Shown here: positions 1 through 8,618 of the stretch, in pieces | Layout of the letters: every line of letters begins with the position of its first letter | Position numbering within the stretch: the stretch's first letter is position 1 | NCBI RefSeq assembly: GCF_032878875.1 | Contig: NZ_CP118157.1 | Span: 620,001-684,000, forward strand | Reading direction: 5' to 3' | From: Microbacterium sp. AB | GTDB taxonomy: Bacteria > Actinomycetota > Actinomycetes > Actinomycetales > Microbacteriaceae | Length of the DNA stretch: 64,000 nucleotides | Notes under the pieces: model-generated | Seen by the model: only the letters and a program-made list of their open reading frames with translations | What the model was told of the DNA's origin: nothing | Databases searched by the model: none | Position numbers and translations under genes: made by a program

Positions 1-871
1 GCTGCTCGGCCGCGGCGAGCGTGGACGTGTGCGGCCGCAGCGCGGCGAGGACGCTCTGCACGGCGTAGCGGTGCTCGTCCAGATCCTTCGCCGTGGTCGC
101 GAGCTCGGCCGTGATGGCCGTGTCCTCGTCGGCGTCGGCGCCGCGGGGGCGGGTGCCGGCGAGGACACGGGCGGTGACCGTGCCGCCCGAGACCGTCACG
201 AGCGTCTCGGGGCTCGCGCCGACGATGCCGTCGACGGCATAGGCCCAGGTGTCGGGGTAGCCCTCGGCGAGAGCGCGCACCAGACGGCGGAGGTCGGCGT
301 CGGACGGGAGGGTGCCGGTGATGTCGCGGGCGACGACGACCTTCTCGAGCTCGCCGGCGTCGATCGCGTCCAGCGCGCGGGTCACGGCGCGGATGTGCGC
401 CTCGGGGTCGAGCGCGCCGGGGCCGAGCGTCGCCGACCAGTGCGGGCCGTAGGCCGTCGGCAGGGGAGAGCCCGGTGCGATCGGGGCGTCCAGCCGGCCG
501 ATGCGCGTGATCCAGCCGCGCCCGGCGCGGCGCCCGACGATCGTGCTCGGCACGACGAGGGTGCTGGGCGAGGCGGACGCGTCGTCGAATGCGAACGCGC
601 CGAAGCCGACGAGCCCCGTCCCCGGCAGCCGCACGGCGTCGTCGACCTCCGCGGACGCCGAGATCGCGCGCCAGACGTCCGCGAGGGCCTCGAGACGGCC
701 GTCCTCGCCGACCTCGATGCGCAGCACGTCGGGGCCGATGCCGACCATGCCCTCGCCGCGCCGGGACCACACGAGGGGGTCGCCCGGAGACGTCAGCAGC
801 AGCGGGTCGTCGACGGGGTCGAGGGAGCGCGTGATCGCGGCGAGACGGGGCAGCGAGAGCGGGGCGGGCAC
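1..871 (-). CDS. menF: Isochorismate synthase, 3' end outside window
   Basis: Chorismate-binding enzyme converting chorismate to isochorismate, the entry step of menaquinone (or siderophore) synthesis in the cytoplasm. About 290 codons are visible and the C-terminal third is cut off by the window edge. Reading leftward from a GTG at 871 the protein begins VPAPLSLPRL and shows the family landmarks LEKVVVARD, VGASPETLV and RVLAGTRPRGAD. The GTG is favoured because a TAGGAT hexamer ends 7 bases before it and no Shine-Dalgarno is present, the leaderless pattern seen elsewhere in the window. It is near ubiE and a polyprenyl diphosphate synthase gene, so a menaquinone role (MenF) is more likely than a siderophore role (EntC-like DhbC). 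The forward-strand readings across it are shadows. Confidence 0.9.
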   Translation of the reverse strand, partial: MPAPLSLPRLAAITRSLDPVDDPLLLTSPGDPLVWSRRGEGMVGIGPDVLRIEVGEDGRLEALADVWRAISASAEVDDAVRLPGTGLVGFGAFAFDDASASPSTLVVPSTIVGRRAGRGWITRIGRLDAPIAPGSPLPTAYGPHWSATLGPGALDPEAHIRAVTRALDAIDAGELEKVVVARDITGTLPSDADLRRLVRALAEGYPDTWAYAVDGIVGASPETLVTVSGGTVTARVLAGTRPRGADADEDTAITAELATTAKDLDEHRYAVQSVLAALRPHTSTLAAAEQ

Positions 872-878
872 GCCGTCA

Positions 879-884
879 ATCCTA
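879..884 (-). promoter_or_regulatory. Leaderless -10 box for menF
   Basis: TAGGAT on the minus strand, followed by 7 bases and then the GTG start at 871. Spacing matches at least ten other genes in the window. Confidence 0.6.
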
Positions 885-1018
885 GAACCGGCGGGGTGAC
901 ACACGGCGACGCCGGGCGTCGCCGGCGGCCTCCTGCGTTGGTCTGGTGTCGCCGTCGCCGGCGTCTCCGCACACCGGCCGGCGAGGACCGAGAGCAGACC
1001 GACAGAGAGGCACCGACC

Positions 1019-1540
1019 ATGAGCGACCCGTCGAACCCCGACACACCCGAGCCCGACAGGGCGGACAACCGCGCGGACGGCTCGAACCCGCCCGCGACGA
1101 CGCCGCAGCAGCCTCCCGCGGCCCCGGGCCCCGGCGCTTCCGGCCCTGCGGCGCCTCCGTATCCGTCCGGGCGGCCGGGTGCGCTTCCGCCGCAGGGCGC
1201 TCCCCATCCGTACCAGGGCGGCCCCGTGCCGCCCCGCGGCGCCCCCACGCCGCCGTGGTCGACGCCGCAGCAGGCGGGCGAGGACGCCTCGGGCTTCTTC
1301 CGTGCGCTGTTCGACTTCTCGTTCTCGCAGTTCGTCACGCTGAAGTTCGCCAAGTTCATCTACGCGCTCCTCATCGTCCTGCTCGCCCTGGGCTATCTCG
1401 TGGCGGTCATCTCGGCGTTCGCCGCGGAACCCGTCGCGGGGATCTTCGTCCTGCTCCTCGGATGGCTCGTGCCCCTGGTGTCGCTCATCTTCTACCGGAT
1501 GGCCATCGAGTTCGTCGTGGCGACCATCCGGACGGCGTAG
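1019..1540 (+). CDS. DUF4282 membrane protein with proline-rich N terminus
   Basis: 173-residue protein. Residues 1-90 are a low-complexity Pro/Gly/Ala-rich tail (repeats of PPG, PYQGG, PPRGAP). From about residue 92 (ASGFFRALFDFSFSQFVTLKFAK) it matches the DUF4282 family layout: a short amphipathic stretch and two hydrophobic spans (IYALLIVLLALGYLVAVISA and GIFVLLLGWLVPLVSLIFY) ending in an RMAIEF motif. The ATG at 1019 is preceded by ACAGAGAGG, an acceptable ribosome site. Function is unknown; such proteins are usually small inner-membrane proteins in actinobacteria. The reading frame stays open upstream to position 29, but that part is antisense to menF and is not coding. Confidence 0.85.
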   Translation: MSDPSNPDTPEPDRADNRADGSNPPATTPQQPPAAPGPGASGPAAPPYPSGRPGALPPQGAPHPYQGGPVPPRGAPTPPWSTPQQAGEDASGFFRALFDFSFSQFVTLKFAKFIYALLIVLLALGYLVAVISAFAAEPVAGIFVLLLGWLVPLVSLIFYRMAIEFVVATIRTA

Positions 1541-1574
1541 AACACCTCTCAGCTCGTCGGCCGCCGCTGACGGC

Positions 1575-1612
1575 CGCGGCGAGGGGCGGTTCCGGAGCCG
1601 CCCCTCGCCGCG
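1575..1612 (+). terminator. GC-rich terminator hairpin after DUF4282 gene
   Basis: Perfect 15-bp inverted repeat CGCGGCGAGGGGCGG / CCGCCCCTCGCCGCG with an 8-base loop, 34 bases after the stop codon. No T-run follows, as is common in high-GC actinobacteria. It ends three bases before the next gene's -10 box. Confidence 0.65.
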
Positions 1613-1614
1613 CC

Positions 1615-1620
1615 TAGACT
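1615..1620 (+). promoter_or_regulatory. Leaderless -10 box for DUF402 gene
   Basis: TAGACT, 7 bases before the ATG at 1628, no Shine-Dalgarno between. Confidence 0.6.
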
Positions 1621-1627
1621 CGGCGGG

Positions 1628-2170
1628 ATGACCGCCGACCGGCCCGCCGTGGGCACCAGACTGCTCTTCCGCTGGCGCAAGTGGGACGGCACGCCGCACT
1701 GGGTGCACGAGTGCGTCTACCTGGGCTCCGATCGGTGGGGCGACTGGTTCGGCCAGCTCCCCGGATGGCGCAGCGCGCGTCCGGGGCGGGAGGTCGCCCT
1801 CGACGCGGCCTGCGTCGAGCTGCTCCCCTCCGGCTCGCAGGCCTGGGTGCTCACGCGCAACGCGGCGCCGTCGAAGACCCGCGTCTACATCGACGTGGCG
1901 TGGGACGCGCGGTGGGACGGGCCGGAGCCGACGGCGATCGACATGGACCTCGACGTCGTGCACCGTCTCGACGAGGCGGGCGTCTACGTCGACGATCGGG
2001 ACGAGTGGGATGAGCACCGCACCGCATACGGGTATCCCGCCGACGTGCAGGAGCGGCTCGAACGGATCACGGCCGACCTCGAGCGCGACGTCCGCGCCGA
2101 CGCCGCGCCGTTCGACGACGAGACCTCCCGCCGCTGGTTCGGCGTCCTCCACGGACTCGCGCCGTCCTGA
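1628..2170 (+). CDS. DUF402 domain protein
   Basis: 180-residue cytoplasmic protein. The centre and C-terminal half match DUF402 (FomD/nucleoside-diphosphatase-like fold): YIDVAWD, a run of acidic positions DMDLDVVHRLDEAGVYVDDRDEW, then a GYP motif and a helical end. The conserved Asp/Glu cluster around residues 100-130 would bind metal in characterised relatives. In actinobacteria these are mostly annotated only as DUF402; a nucleotide pyrophosphatase-type activity is possible but not shown. Leaderless start supported by the TAGACT box. It stands alone between menF and ubiE. Confidence 0.85.
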   Translation: MTADRPAVGTRLLFRWRKWDGTPHWVHECVYLGSDRWGDWFGQLPGWRSARPGREVALDAACVELLPSGSQAWVLTRNAAPSKTRVYIDVAWDARWDGPEPTAIDMDLDVVHRLDEAGVYVDDRDEWDEHRTAYGYPADVQERLERITADLERDVRADAAPFDDETSRRWFGVLHGLAPS

Positions 2171-2204
2171 GAGACGGGCCGGGAGCTCGCCGGTCACGCG
2201 CGCA

Positions 2205-2210
2205 TAGACT
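2205..2210 (+). promoter_or_regulatory. Leaderless -10 box for ubiE
   Basis: TAGACT followed by 6 bases and the GTG at 2217. Confidence 0.6.
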
Positions 2211-2216
2211 CGTCGC

Positions 2217-2957
2217 GTGACCGCCGAGCCGAAGAACCCGAACCGCGCCGACCTGGGCAAGGACCCGGCTCGCGTCGCGGGAATGTTCGACGAGGTCGCC
2301 GCGCGCTACGACGTCACCAATGTCGCCATGACCTTCGGCAACGACGCGCTCTGGCGGGCCGCGACGACGCGCGCGGTCGCGCCGAGGCCGGGGGAGCGCA
2401 TCCTCGACCTCGCGGCGGGGACGGGATCGTCCTCGGCGTCGCTCGCCCGCAGCGGGGCGGACGTCGTCGCCGCCGACTTCTCGCCCGGCATGCTCGCGGA
2501 GGGCCGGCGCCGGCACGGGAGCGTCCGCAACCTCTCGTTCGTGCAGGCCGATGCGACGGCGCTGCCCTTCGCCGACGGCGAGTTCGACGCCGTGACGATG
2601 TCGTACGGGCTGCGCAACGTCAACGAGCCGAAGAGGGCGATCGCCGAGCTCCTCCGCGTGACGAGGCCGGGAGGTCGCCTCGTCGTCAACGAGTTCTCCA
2701 CGCCTCCGCATCCCGCGTTCCGCGGCCTCTACCGCTTCTACAACGACCGGGTGCTGCCGCGCGTGGCCCGTCTCGTGGGCTCGAACGCCGAGGCGTACGA
2801 CTACCTGAACGAGTCGATCAGGGAATGGCCGGATCAGGCCACCCTCGCCGGATGGATCCGGGAGGCAGGATGGTCGGACGTCGCGTACCGCAACCTCACC
2901 TTCGGCATCGTCGCCCTCCATCGCGCCGTCAAGCCCTACCCGGGCCCGCAGTCCTGA
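2217..2957 (+). CDS. ubiE: Demethylmenaquinone methyltransferase
   Basis: SAM-dependent C-methyltransferase (also called MenG) that methylates demethylmenaquinone, the last step of menaquinone synthesis. 246 residues, usual for the family. Signature stretches are present: [17 protein letters not shown] at the N terminus, motif [12 protein letters not shown] near residue 63, the MSYGLRNV segment and a C-terminal [11 protein letters not shown] tail. GTG start chosen because TAGACT lies 6 bases upstream; there is no ribosome site. The next gene makes the isoprenoid side chain, so the two probably serve the same pathway although each has its own leaderless promoter. Confidence 0.95.
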   Translation: MTAEPKNPNRADLGKDPARVAGMFDEVAARYDVTNVAMTFGNDALWRAATTRAVAPRPGERILDLAAGTGSSSASLARSGADVVAADFSPGMLAEGRRRHGSVRNLSFVQADATALPFADGEFDAVTMSYGLRNVNEPKRAIAELLRVTRPGGRLVVNEFSTPPHPAFRGLYRFYNDRVLPRVARLVGSNAEAYDYLNESIREWPDQATLAGWIREAGWSDVAYRNLTFGIVALHRAVKPYPGPQS

Positions 2958-2991
2958 GGGATCGGAGGAGCTGGCCGTCCGCGTCGGACGG

Positions 2992-2997
2992 TAGGCT
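2992..2997 (+). promoter_or_regulatory. Leaderless -10 box for polyprenyl synthase
   Basis: TAGGCT followed by 6 bases and the GTG at 3004. Confidence 0.6.
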
Positions 2998-3003
2998 GGA
3001 CGG

Positions 3004-4065
3004 GTGACTCCGAGCCCCTCCGCGCCGGGTTCCCCGCTGGCGAGCCGATTCGGTCTGAACGACCGCGTCTTCGCCGGTCCCATCGCGCGCCGTCTCGCGG
3101 CGAGGATCGAGGAGGGACTCGAGCGCGTGGAGAGCGAGCTGGCGGAGGAGCTGAAGGCGGCCGACCCCCTCGTCGACGCGACGAGCCGCTACCTCTACGA
3201 GGCGGGCGGGAAGCGCGTGCGTCCCATGCTCGTTCTCCTCACGGCGCAGCTCGGCGGCGGCGTCTCGCAGCGCGTCGTCGACGCCGCCAAGGCGCTCGAG
3301 CTCATGCACCTCGGCTCCCTCTACCACGACGACGTCATGGACGGGGCGGACCGCCGCCGCGGCGTGGAGGCCGCTCACCAGGTCTGGGGCAACAGCATCG
3401 CCATCCTCACGGGCGATCTCCTGCTCTCCCGCGCGAGCGTGATCATGGCACGCAACGGCGAGGAGGCCATGCGCCTGCAGTCCGAGACCTTCGAGCGGCT
3501 CGTGCTGGGCCAGATGCACGAGACGCTCGGAGCGCAGCCGGGCGACGACCCGATCGCGTTCTACATCCAGGTGCTCGCCGACAAGACGGGGTCGCTCATC
3601 GCCGCCGCCGCGCGCGCCGGCGCCTACTTCTCGGGAGCCGACGAGCGCTTCATCGAGCCGCTGCGCACCTACGGCGAGAAGGTGGGCGTCGCCTTCCAGC
3701 TGGCCGACGACGTCATCGACCTCTCGGCCGCGCCCGGCGACACCGGCAAGGTGCCCGGCACGGACCTCCGTGCGGGCGTGCCGACCATGCCGTACCTGCT
3801 GCTCGCGAGGCGCGAGGACGAGGCGTCCCGCGAACTCCTGGGCCGCATCGACGACGGCGTCGCCCGCATCGCCGAGGGAGCCGATCCGTCCCTCCTCGAC
3901 GGCCCGCTCGCGGAGCTGCGCGACCACGAGGTCACGGAGGCGACGCGCGAGCTCTCGCTCGAGTGGACCCGGGCAGCCGTCGCCGCCCTCGACGCGCTGC
4001 CTCGCGGCACGGTCCGCGAGGCGCTCACGCGCTTCGCGGAGAGCCTCGCCATCCGCTCCAGCTGA
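3004..4065 (+). CDS. Polyprenyl (heptaprenyl/octaprenyl) diphosphate synthase
   Basis: Trans-prenyltransferase adding isopentenyl units to an allylic diphosphate, supplying the menaquinone side chain. 353 residues. First aspartate-rich motif in SLYHDDVMDGADRRRG (DDVMD near residue 111) and second in FQLADDVIDLS (DDVID near residue 238), with GGKRVRPML at the N-terminal substrate pocket. Chain length cannot be read from the sequence with confidence. Its position right after ubiE argues for menaquinone rather than carotenoid or cell-wall lipid synthesis. GTG start is leaderless. Confidence 0.93.
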   Translation: MTPSPSAPGSPLASRFGLNDRVFAGPIARRLAARIEEGLERVESELAEELKAADPLVDATSRYLYEAGGKRVRPMLVLLTAQLGGGVSQRVVDAAKALELMHLGSLYHDDVMDGADRRRGVEAAHQVWGNSIAILTGDLLLSRASVIMARNGEEAMRLQSETFERLVLGQMHETLGAQPGDDPIAFYIQVLADKTGSLIAAAARAGAYFSGADERFIEPLRTYGEKVGVAFQLADDVIDLSAAPGDTGKVPGTDLRAGVPTMPYLLLARREDEASRELLGRIDDGVARIAEGADPSLLDGPLAELRDHEVTEATRELSLEWTRAAVAALDALPRGTVREALTRFAESLAIRSS

Positions 4066-4145
4066 TGGCATCCGTCCAGGACGGCGCGGGAGACTCGCCT
4101 GTCACGAGCGCCTGAGCACCCCGGGCGCGGATCGAAAGGAAGCAC

Positions 4146-5519
4146 ATGACCAAGCTCCGTCTGGCCATCGTCGGCGCCGGCCCCGCGGGCATCTACGCCG
4201 CCGACATCCTCCTGAAGGCCGAACGCAGCTTCGACGTGTCGATCGACCTGTTCGAGCACCTCCCGGCGCCCTACGGCCTCGTCCGCTACGGCGTCGCCCC
4301 CGACCATCCGCGGATCAAGGGCGTCATCGGCGCCCTGCGCGAGGTGCTCGACCGCGGCGACATCCGCTTCTTCGGCAACGTGCGCTTCGGCGAGGACATC
4401 GTGCTCGACGACCTGAAGAAGCACTACAACGCCGTCGTCTTCGCCACGGGCGCCGTGCGGGACGCCGACCTGGACATCCCCGGCATCGCGGCCGAGGGCT
4501 CGTTCGGCGCCGCCGACTTCGTCAGCTGGTTCGACGGCCACCCCGACGTGCCCCGCACCTGGCCGCTCACGAGCGCCTCGGTGGGAGTCATCGGAAACGG
4601 CAACGTCGCGCTCGACATCTCGCGCATCCTCGCGAAGCACGCCGAGGACCTGCTGCCGACGGAGGTGCCGCAGAACGTCTACGAGATCCTCGAGGCGTCT
4701 CCCGTCACGGATGTGCACGTCTTCGGACGTCGAGGGCCCGCGCAGGTGAGGTTCACCCCGCTCGAGCTCCGCGAGCTCGGCGAGCTGCGCGACGTCGACA
4801 TGGTCGTCTACGACGAGGACTTCGACTACGACGAGGCGTCGAAGGCGGCGGTCGCGTCGAACAAGCAGGTGAAGGTCATCGACCGCGTGCTGCAGCAGTG
4901 GCGCACGCGGCCCGGCGCGAACGGCGCGGGCGGGGAGGCCTCGCGGCGGCTGCACCTGCACTTCTGGGCGAGGCCCGTCGAGGTGCGCACGGACGAGGCC
5001 GGCCGCGTGGCCGCCCTCGTCTACGAGCGGACGAGGCCGGATGCCGAGGGAGGGGTCGTCGGCACGGGGGAGTACCGCGAGGTCGAGCTCGGGCAGCTGT
5101 ACCGGGCCGTCGGCTACTTCGGATCGCCGCTCCCGGGCGTGCCGTTCGACGAGCGGCACGGCGTCATCCCGAACCACGAGGGGCAGGTGCTGCACGAGGA
5201 GTCGAACGAGCAGGTGCCGGGCCTCTACGCGACGGGCTGGATCAAGCGCGGCCCCGTGGGGCTCATCGGCCACACGAAGTCCGACGCGATGGAGACCGTG
5301 CAGCACATCGTCAACGACCAGGCGTCGTGGTGGCAGCCGGAGGACTCCTCGGACGAGGCCATCCCGGCCCTCCTCGCCGAGCGCGGCATCGCCTGGACCG
5401 ACCTCGAGGGCTGGCATCGCCTGGACGCGCACGAGGTCGCGCTGGGCGAGCCGCAGGGGCGCGCCCGGATCAAGGTCGTCCCGCGCGACGAGATGGTGCG
5501 CATCTCGCGCGGCGAGTAG
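4146..5519 (+). CDS. fprA: Ferredoxin/adrenodoxin-type NADP+ reductase (FprA-like)
   Basis: FAD-dependent oxidoreductase of the adrenodoxin reductase family moving electrons between NADPH and ferredoxin. 457 residues, normal length. FAD site IVGAGPAGIYAADILL at the N terminus; family-typical PYGLVRYGVAPDHPRIKGV at about residues 40-58; NADP site VIGNGNVALDISRIL near residue 150; C-terminal GWIKRGPVGLIGHTKSDA contacting FAD and NADP. It has a true ribosome site (GAAAGGA) seven bases before the ATG, unlike the leaderless genes upstream. It probably supplies electrons to cytochrome P450s or other ferredoxin-dependent enzymes; no partner is adjacent. Confidence 0.93.
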   Translation: MTKLRLAIVGAGPAGIYAADILLKAERSFDVSIDLFEHLPAPYGLVRYGVAPDHPRIKGVIGALREVLDRGDIRFFGNVRFGEDIVLDDLKKHYNAVVFATGAVRDADLDIPGIAAEGSFGAADFVSWFDGHPDVPRTWPLTSASVGVIGNGNVALDISRILAKHAEDLLPTEVPQNVYEILEASPVTDVHVFGRRGPAQVRFTPLELRELGELRDVDMVVYDEDFDYDEASKAAVASNKQVKVIDRVLQQWRTRPGANGAGGEASRRLHLHFWARPVEVRTDEAGRVAALVYERTRPDAEGGVVGTGEYREVELGQLYRAVGYFGSPLPGVPFDERHGVIPNHEGQVLHEESNEQVPGLYATGWIKRGPVGLIGHTKSDAMETVQHIVNDQASWWQPEDSSDEAIPALLAERGIAWTDLEGWHRLDAHEVALGEPQGRARIKVVPRDEMVRISRGE

Positions 5520-5547
5520 CCTGCGGGGCAGCGGCGGAAGTGGGCGC

Positions 5548-6324
5548 ATGATCGAGCGGATGGCGGACGGCAGCGCGGGCGACGCCGACTACGGCGTGAT
5601 CGGCGCCGGGTACGCCACGTACCGACGCCCGGACCCGCGGATCCTCGCCGCCATCGAGGCGGCCTTCGGTGACGCCCGCACGGTCGTCAACGTGGGCGCG
5701 GGAGCCGGCTCGTACGAACCGGTCGACCGGGACGTGACCGCCGTGGAACCCAGCGCCTCGATGAGAGCCCAGCGTCCCGCCTCCCTCGCGACGGCCATCG
5801 ATGCGACGGCCGAGGCGCTGCCGTTCGCGGACGACGCCTTCGACGCGGCCCTGGCCTCGTTCACCGTCCATCAGCGGAGCGACCTGCGCGCGGGGCTCCG
5901 CGAGCTGCGCCGCGTCACGACCGGCCCCGTCGTCGTGCTCACGTGCGACCCCACCGCGCTCGATCGCTTCTGGCTCGCCGAGTACGCTCCGGAGGTCATC
6001 GCCACCGAAGCGGGCAGATACCCGAGCATCGCGGCCGTCGCCGACGGACTCGGCGGTGTCGTCGAGGTCTCCTCGCTCCCGATCCCGCTCGACTGCACGG
6101 ACGGGTTCGGAGAGGCCTACTACGGCCGCCCCGAGGCGCTCCTCGATCCCGGCGCGCGATCGGCGAACTCGGCATGGAGCTTCGTCGACGCCGCGGTGGG
6201 CGAACGCTTCGAGAGGTCGCTGCGCGCCGACCTCGACGCCGGCGCGTGGGACGCGCGGCACGGAGCGCTCCGCACCGCCGCGACCTTCGACGGGGCGCTG
6301 CGGCTCATCGTGTCGCGACCGTAG
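5548..6324 (+). CDS. Class I SAM-dependent methyltransferase
   Basis: 258-residue cytoplasmic protein with a Rossmann-type methyltransferase core: motif I VVNVGAGAGSYEP, acidic motif II VTAVEPSASM, post-I ATAIDATAEALPFADDAFDAALASF and a helix ending HQRSDLRAGLRELRRV. Substrate is not predictable; the family includes many small-molecule methyltransferases similar to UbiE/COQ5. Start at ATG 5548 with GGCGGAAGTGGG upstream; ATG 5560 is an alternative. The gene ends 12 bases before a strong bidirectional terminator. Confidence 0.85.
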   Translation: MIERMADGSAGDADYGVIGAGYATYRRPDPRILAAIEAAFGDARTVVNVGAGAGSYEPVDRDVTAVEPSASMRAQRPASLATAIDATAEALPFADDAFDAALASFTVHQRSDLRAGLRELRRVTTGPVVVLTCDPTALDRFWLAEYAPEVIATEAGRYPSIAAVADGLGGVVEVSSLPIPLDCTDGFGEAYYGRPEALLDPGARSANSAWSFVDAAVGERFERSLRADLDAGAWDARHGALRTAATFDGALRLIVSRP

Positions 6325-6335
6325 CGGCGGCGACG

Positions 6336-6378
6336 CAGACGCCCCCGGCCATCCGCGTCGGATGGCCGGGGGCGTCTG
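6336..6378. terminator. Bidirectional terminator between convergent genes
   Basis: Perfect 19-bp inverted repeat (CAGACGCCCCCGGCCATCC and its complement) around a 5-base GCGTC loop, between the methyltransferase stop and the convergent helicase stop. Can serve both strands. Confidence 0.85.
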
Positions 6379-6385
6379 AAAGGGA

Positions 6386-7951
6386 TCAGCCCCGCGTCGT
6401 CTGAGCGGGCGCGGAGGCCCGTCGTGGCTGACGGCGGCGCGGCGGCCGCGATGCGCCGCCGTCGGCGCCCGCCGCATGGGTCCGCGGCGCGGCGTCGTTG
6501 GACGACGTGGAGTACACGCGCTGTCCGCCTCCGGCCTGCGGGCGCCCGCTGTTGTCCTTGCCGCCTCGCGGCTGGCCGCCCTGGCCGCCGCGGGATCCGC
6601 CGCGACCGCCCTGGCCCTGGCCGCCGCGACCGCCCTGCGTCGCCTGCCCGCCCTCGCGGCCCGCGCGCTTGCGGCGGGCGTTGGCACCCTGCGACGCGCC
6701 GCCGCCCGTGCTGCCCTGAGCGGGCGCGTTGCCCGCGCCCGGAGCGCCCGGAGCGGGAGCGATGTGCGGCGCGGTCTCGCCGACGAGCCCGGCGACGGCC
6801 GCGCTCGTGGACGTCACGCGCTGCGGCTGCGCCTTGATGCCGGCCTTGCGCAGCAGCTGGGCGGTGTCGCCGCGCTGCGAGGGCAGCATGACGGTGACGA
6901 CGTCTCCCGCGGAGCCGGCGCGAGCGGTGCGGCCGGAGCGGTGGACGTACGCCTTGTGCTCGGCGGGCGGGTCGACGTGCACGACGAGGTCGACGCCGTC
7001 GACGTGCACGCCGCGCGCCGCGACGTCGGTCGCCACGAGCACGCGAACGCGGCCCGCGGAGAAGTCGCCGAGGTTGCGGTCGCGCGCGTTCTGCGACAGG
7101 TTGCCATGCAGGTCGACCGCGGGGATGCCGTGGGCCGTGAGCTGCTTGGCGAGCTTCTTCGCCTGGTGCTTCGTGCGGGTGAAGAGGATGCGGCGGGCGA
7201 CGCCCGATGCGAGCGTGCGCACGAGCTCGGCCTTGTCGTCGTCCGACACCTCGAACACGTGGTGGGTCATCGCGGGCACGGGCGACTCGGCCGAGTCGAT
7301 CGAGTGGCGCACCGGGTTCTTGAGGAACCTGTTCACGAGCTTGTCCACGCCGTTGTCGAGCGTGGCGGAGAAGAACATCCGCTGGCCGCCGGCCGGGGTC
7401 TTCGCGAGGATGCGCGTGACGCCGGGCAGGAAGCCGAGGTCGGCCATGTGGTCGGCCTCGTCGAGGATGGTCACGGCGATGCGGTCGAGGTTCACGACGC
7501 CCTGGCCCATGAGGTCCTCGAGGCGGCCGGGGCAGGCGACGACGATGTCGACGCCGGCGCGGAAGGCGGCCTCCTGGGGCTTCTGCGAGACGCCGCCGAA
7601 GACGACGGTGGTCGTGAGGCCCGCGGCCTCGGCGAGCGGCGTCACGACGCGGGCGATCTGCGTCGCGAGCTCGCGGGTGGGAGCGAGGACGAGCGCTGAG
7701 GGGTGGCCGGCCGTGCGGGGCTGGCACGCCGCCGCGAGACGTGCGACGAGCGGGATGGCGAAGGCGAGGGTCTTGCCCGATCCCGTCTTCCCGCGGCCGA
7801 GCACGTCGTGGCCGGCCAGGGTGGACGGCAGCGTCTCGCGCTGGATGGGGAAGGGGGTCGGACGGCCCTCGGCGACGAGCACGTCGATGAGGTTGGAGGG
7901 GACGCCGAGATCGGCGAAGGTGGGCTCGGTCTGCGTGGGAGCAGTGGTCAA
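6386..7951 (-). CDS. DEAD-box ATP-dependent RNA helicase
   Basis: RhlE-like RNA helicase. From a TTG start at 7951 it is 521 residues: Q motif TFADLGVP...FPIQ, motif I GKTGSGKT near residue 55, LAPTRELA, GG, TPGR-equivalent CPGR, DEAD in LDEADHM near 165, SAT in FFSATL, and motif VI HRSGRTARAG. The last 120 residues are a basic, Gly/Gln/Arg-rich tail (GGRGGQGQGGRGGSRGG) typical of RNA-binding extensions. TTG chosen because protein similarity begins at TFADLG and GAAAGCAG sits just upstream; the frame is open to 8104. A leader of more than 200 bases precedes it, consistent with the long regulated 5' UTRs of cold-inducible helicases, though no motif was identified. Confidence 0.93.
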   Translation of the reverse strand: MTTAPTQTEPTFADLGVPSNLIDVLVAEGRPTPFPIQRETLPSTLAGHDVLGRGKTGSGKTLAFAIPLVARLAAACQPRTAGHPSALVLAPTRELATQIARVVTPLAEAAGLTTTVVFGGVSQKPQEAAFRAGVDIVVACPGRLEDLMGQGVVNLDRIAVTILDEADHMADLGFLPGVTRILAKTPAGGQRMFFSATLDNGVDKLVNRFLKNPVRHSIDSAESPVPAMTHHVFEVSDDDKAELVRTLASGVARRILFTRTKHQAKKLAKQLTAHGIPAVDLHGNLSQNARDRNLGDFSAGRVRVLVATDVAARGVHVDGVDLVVHVDPPAEHKAYVHRSGRTARAGSAGDVVTVMLPSQRGDTAQLLRKAGIKAQPQRVTSTSAAVAGLVGETAPHIAPAPGAPGAGNAPAQGSTGGGASQGANARRKRAGREGGQATQGGRGGQGQGGRGGSRGGQGGQPRGGKDNSGRPQAGGGQRVYSTSSNDAAPRTHAAGADGGASRPPRRRQPRRASAPAQTTRG

Positions 7952-8228
7952 GGGTGACTGCTTTCGAGAAAGCCGTCGCGCACGGGGAAGCGAGGTTCGT
8001 ATGCCGGCGCGGCGGTGGATGGCGAACTCGGCGGGTGCCGGATCCGTTCGCCGCGGCAGGATGTTCGCGAGGCGCGTTGCGGGCTGAGCCCTCCGCGCGA
8101 TCAAGACACGACGATGCGCGACAGAAGCGCGCAGATCTCGACTCTAGCATCCCGAGCCGATGATGCGCTCGGAGGGGCCTGCTCGATACTGTGCTCTGGA
8201 CAGAGTCCGTCGACGAAGGGGGTTCACG
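7952..8228. other. Divergent intergenic region between helicase and small membrane protein gene
   Basis: 277 bases with no convincing coding sequence. It must hold the promoters of both divergent genes. A GACTCTAGCATCCCGAGCC stretch near 8139-8159 and ATACTGTGCT near 8185 are possible promoter parts. No riboswitch class was recognised. Confidence 0.4.
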
Positions 8229-8501
8229 ATGTACAACGACGATTACGGATGGGCCGCGGGGCTGGGGATCGGAGTGGTGATCTTCGGGATCGTCCTCTAC
8301 CTCGCCATCCTCGCGCTGGTGCTGTGGATCGGATACCTGATCATCCGCACCGCGGTGAAGAACGGCATCCTGAAGGCGGACGAGGAGCGCGCCGCACGCG
8401 GATACCCGCCGCGACCGGGCGGCGCGTACCCGCCGCAGCAGGGCTATTCCGGACCTCCCGCGCCGGGCTCGGGGCCGCAGCAGGGGCCTTCGAGCACCTG
8501 A
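8229..8501 (+). CDS. Small membrane protein with Pro/Gly-rich tail
   Basis: 90 residues. One long hydrophobic segment (AAGLGIGVVIFGIVLYLAIL and onward to IGYLII, residues about 9-43) forms one long or two short transmembrane helices, followed by a charged region KADEERAARG and a PPRPGGAYPPQQGYSGPP tail. ATG at 8229 is supported by GAAGGGGG eight bases upstream. Function unknown; many actinobacterial membrane proteins carry such proline-rich cytoplasmic tails. Confidence 0.7.
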   Translation: MYNDDYGWAAGLGIGVVIFGIVLYLAILALVLWIGYLIIRTAVKNGILKADEERAARGYPPRPGGAYPPQQGYSGPPAPGSGPQQGPSST

Positions 8502-8618
8502 GGTCGCGCCGAGTCGCCCGAGGGCGGCTTGTCGATGTGTCCGCGGCGAGCTGCCTGAGGACCGACCTCCGAGGCCCGCGGCTGACTTAGCCTGGATATC
8601 GCGGCCGGAGGGAGTGAG

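Noticed and set aside
29..1018. Upstream extension of the DUF4282 frame
   Set aside because: Antisense to the isochorismate synthase gene; the Asp/Gly/Arg-rich text has no domain and the ATG at 1019 has a ribosome site.
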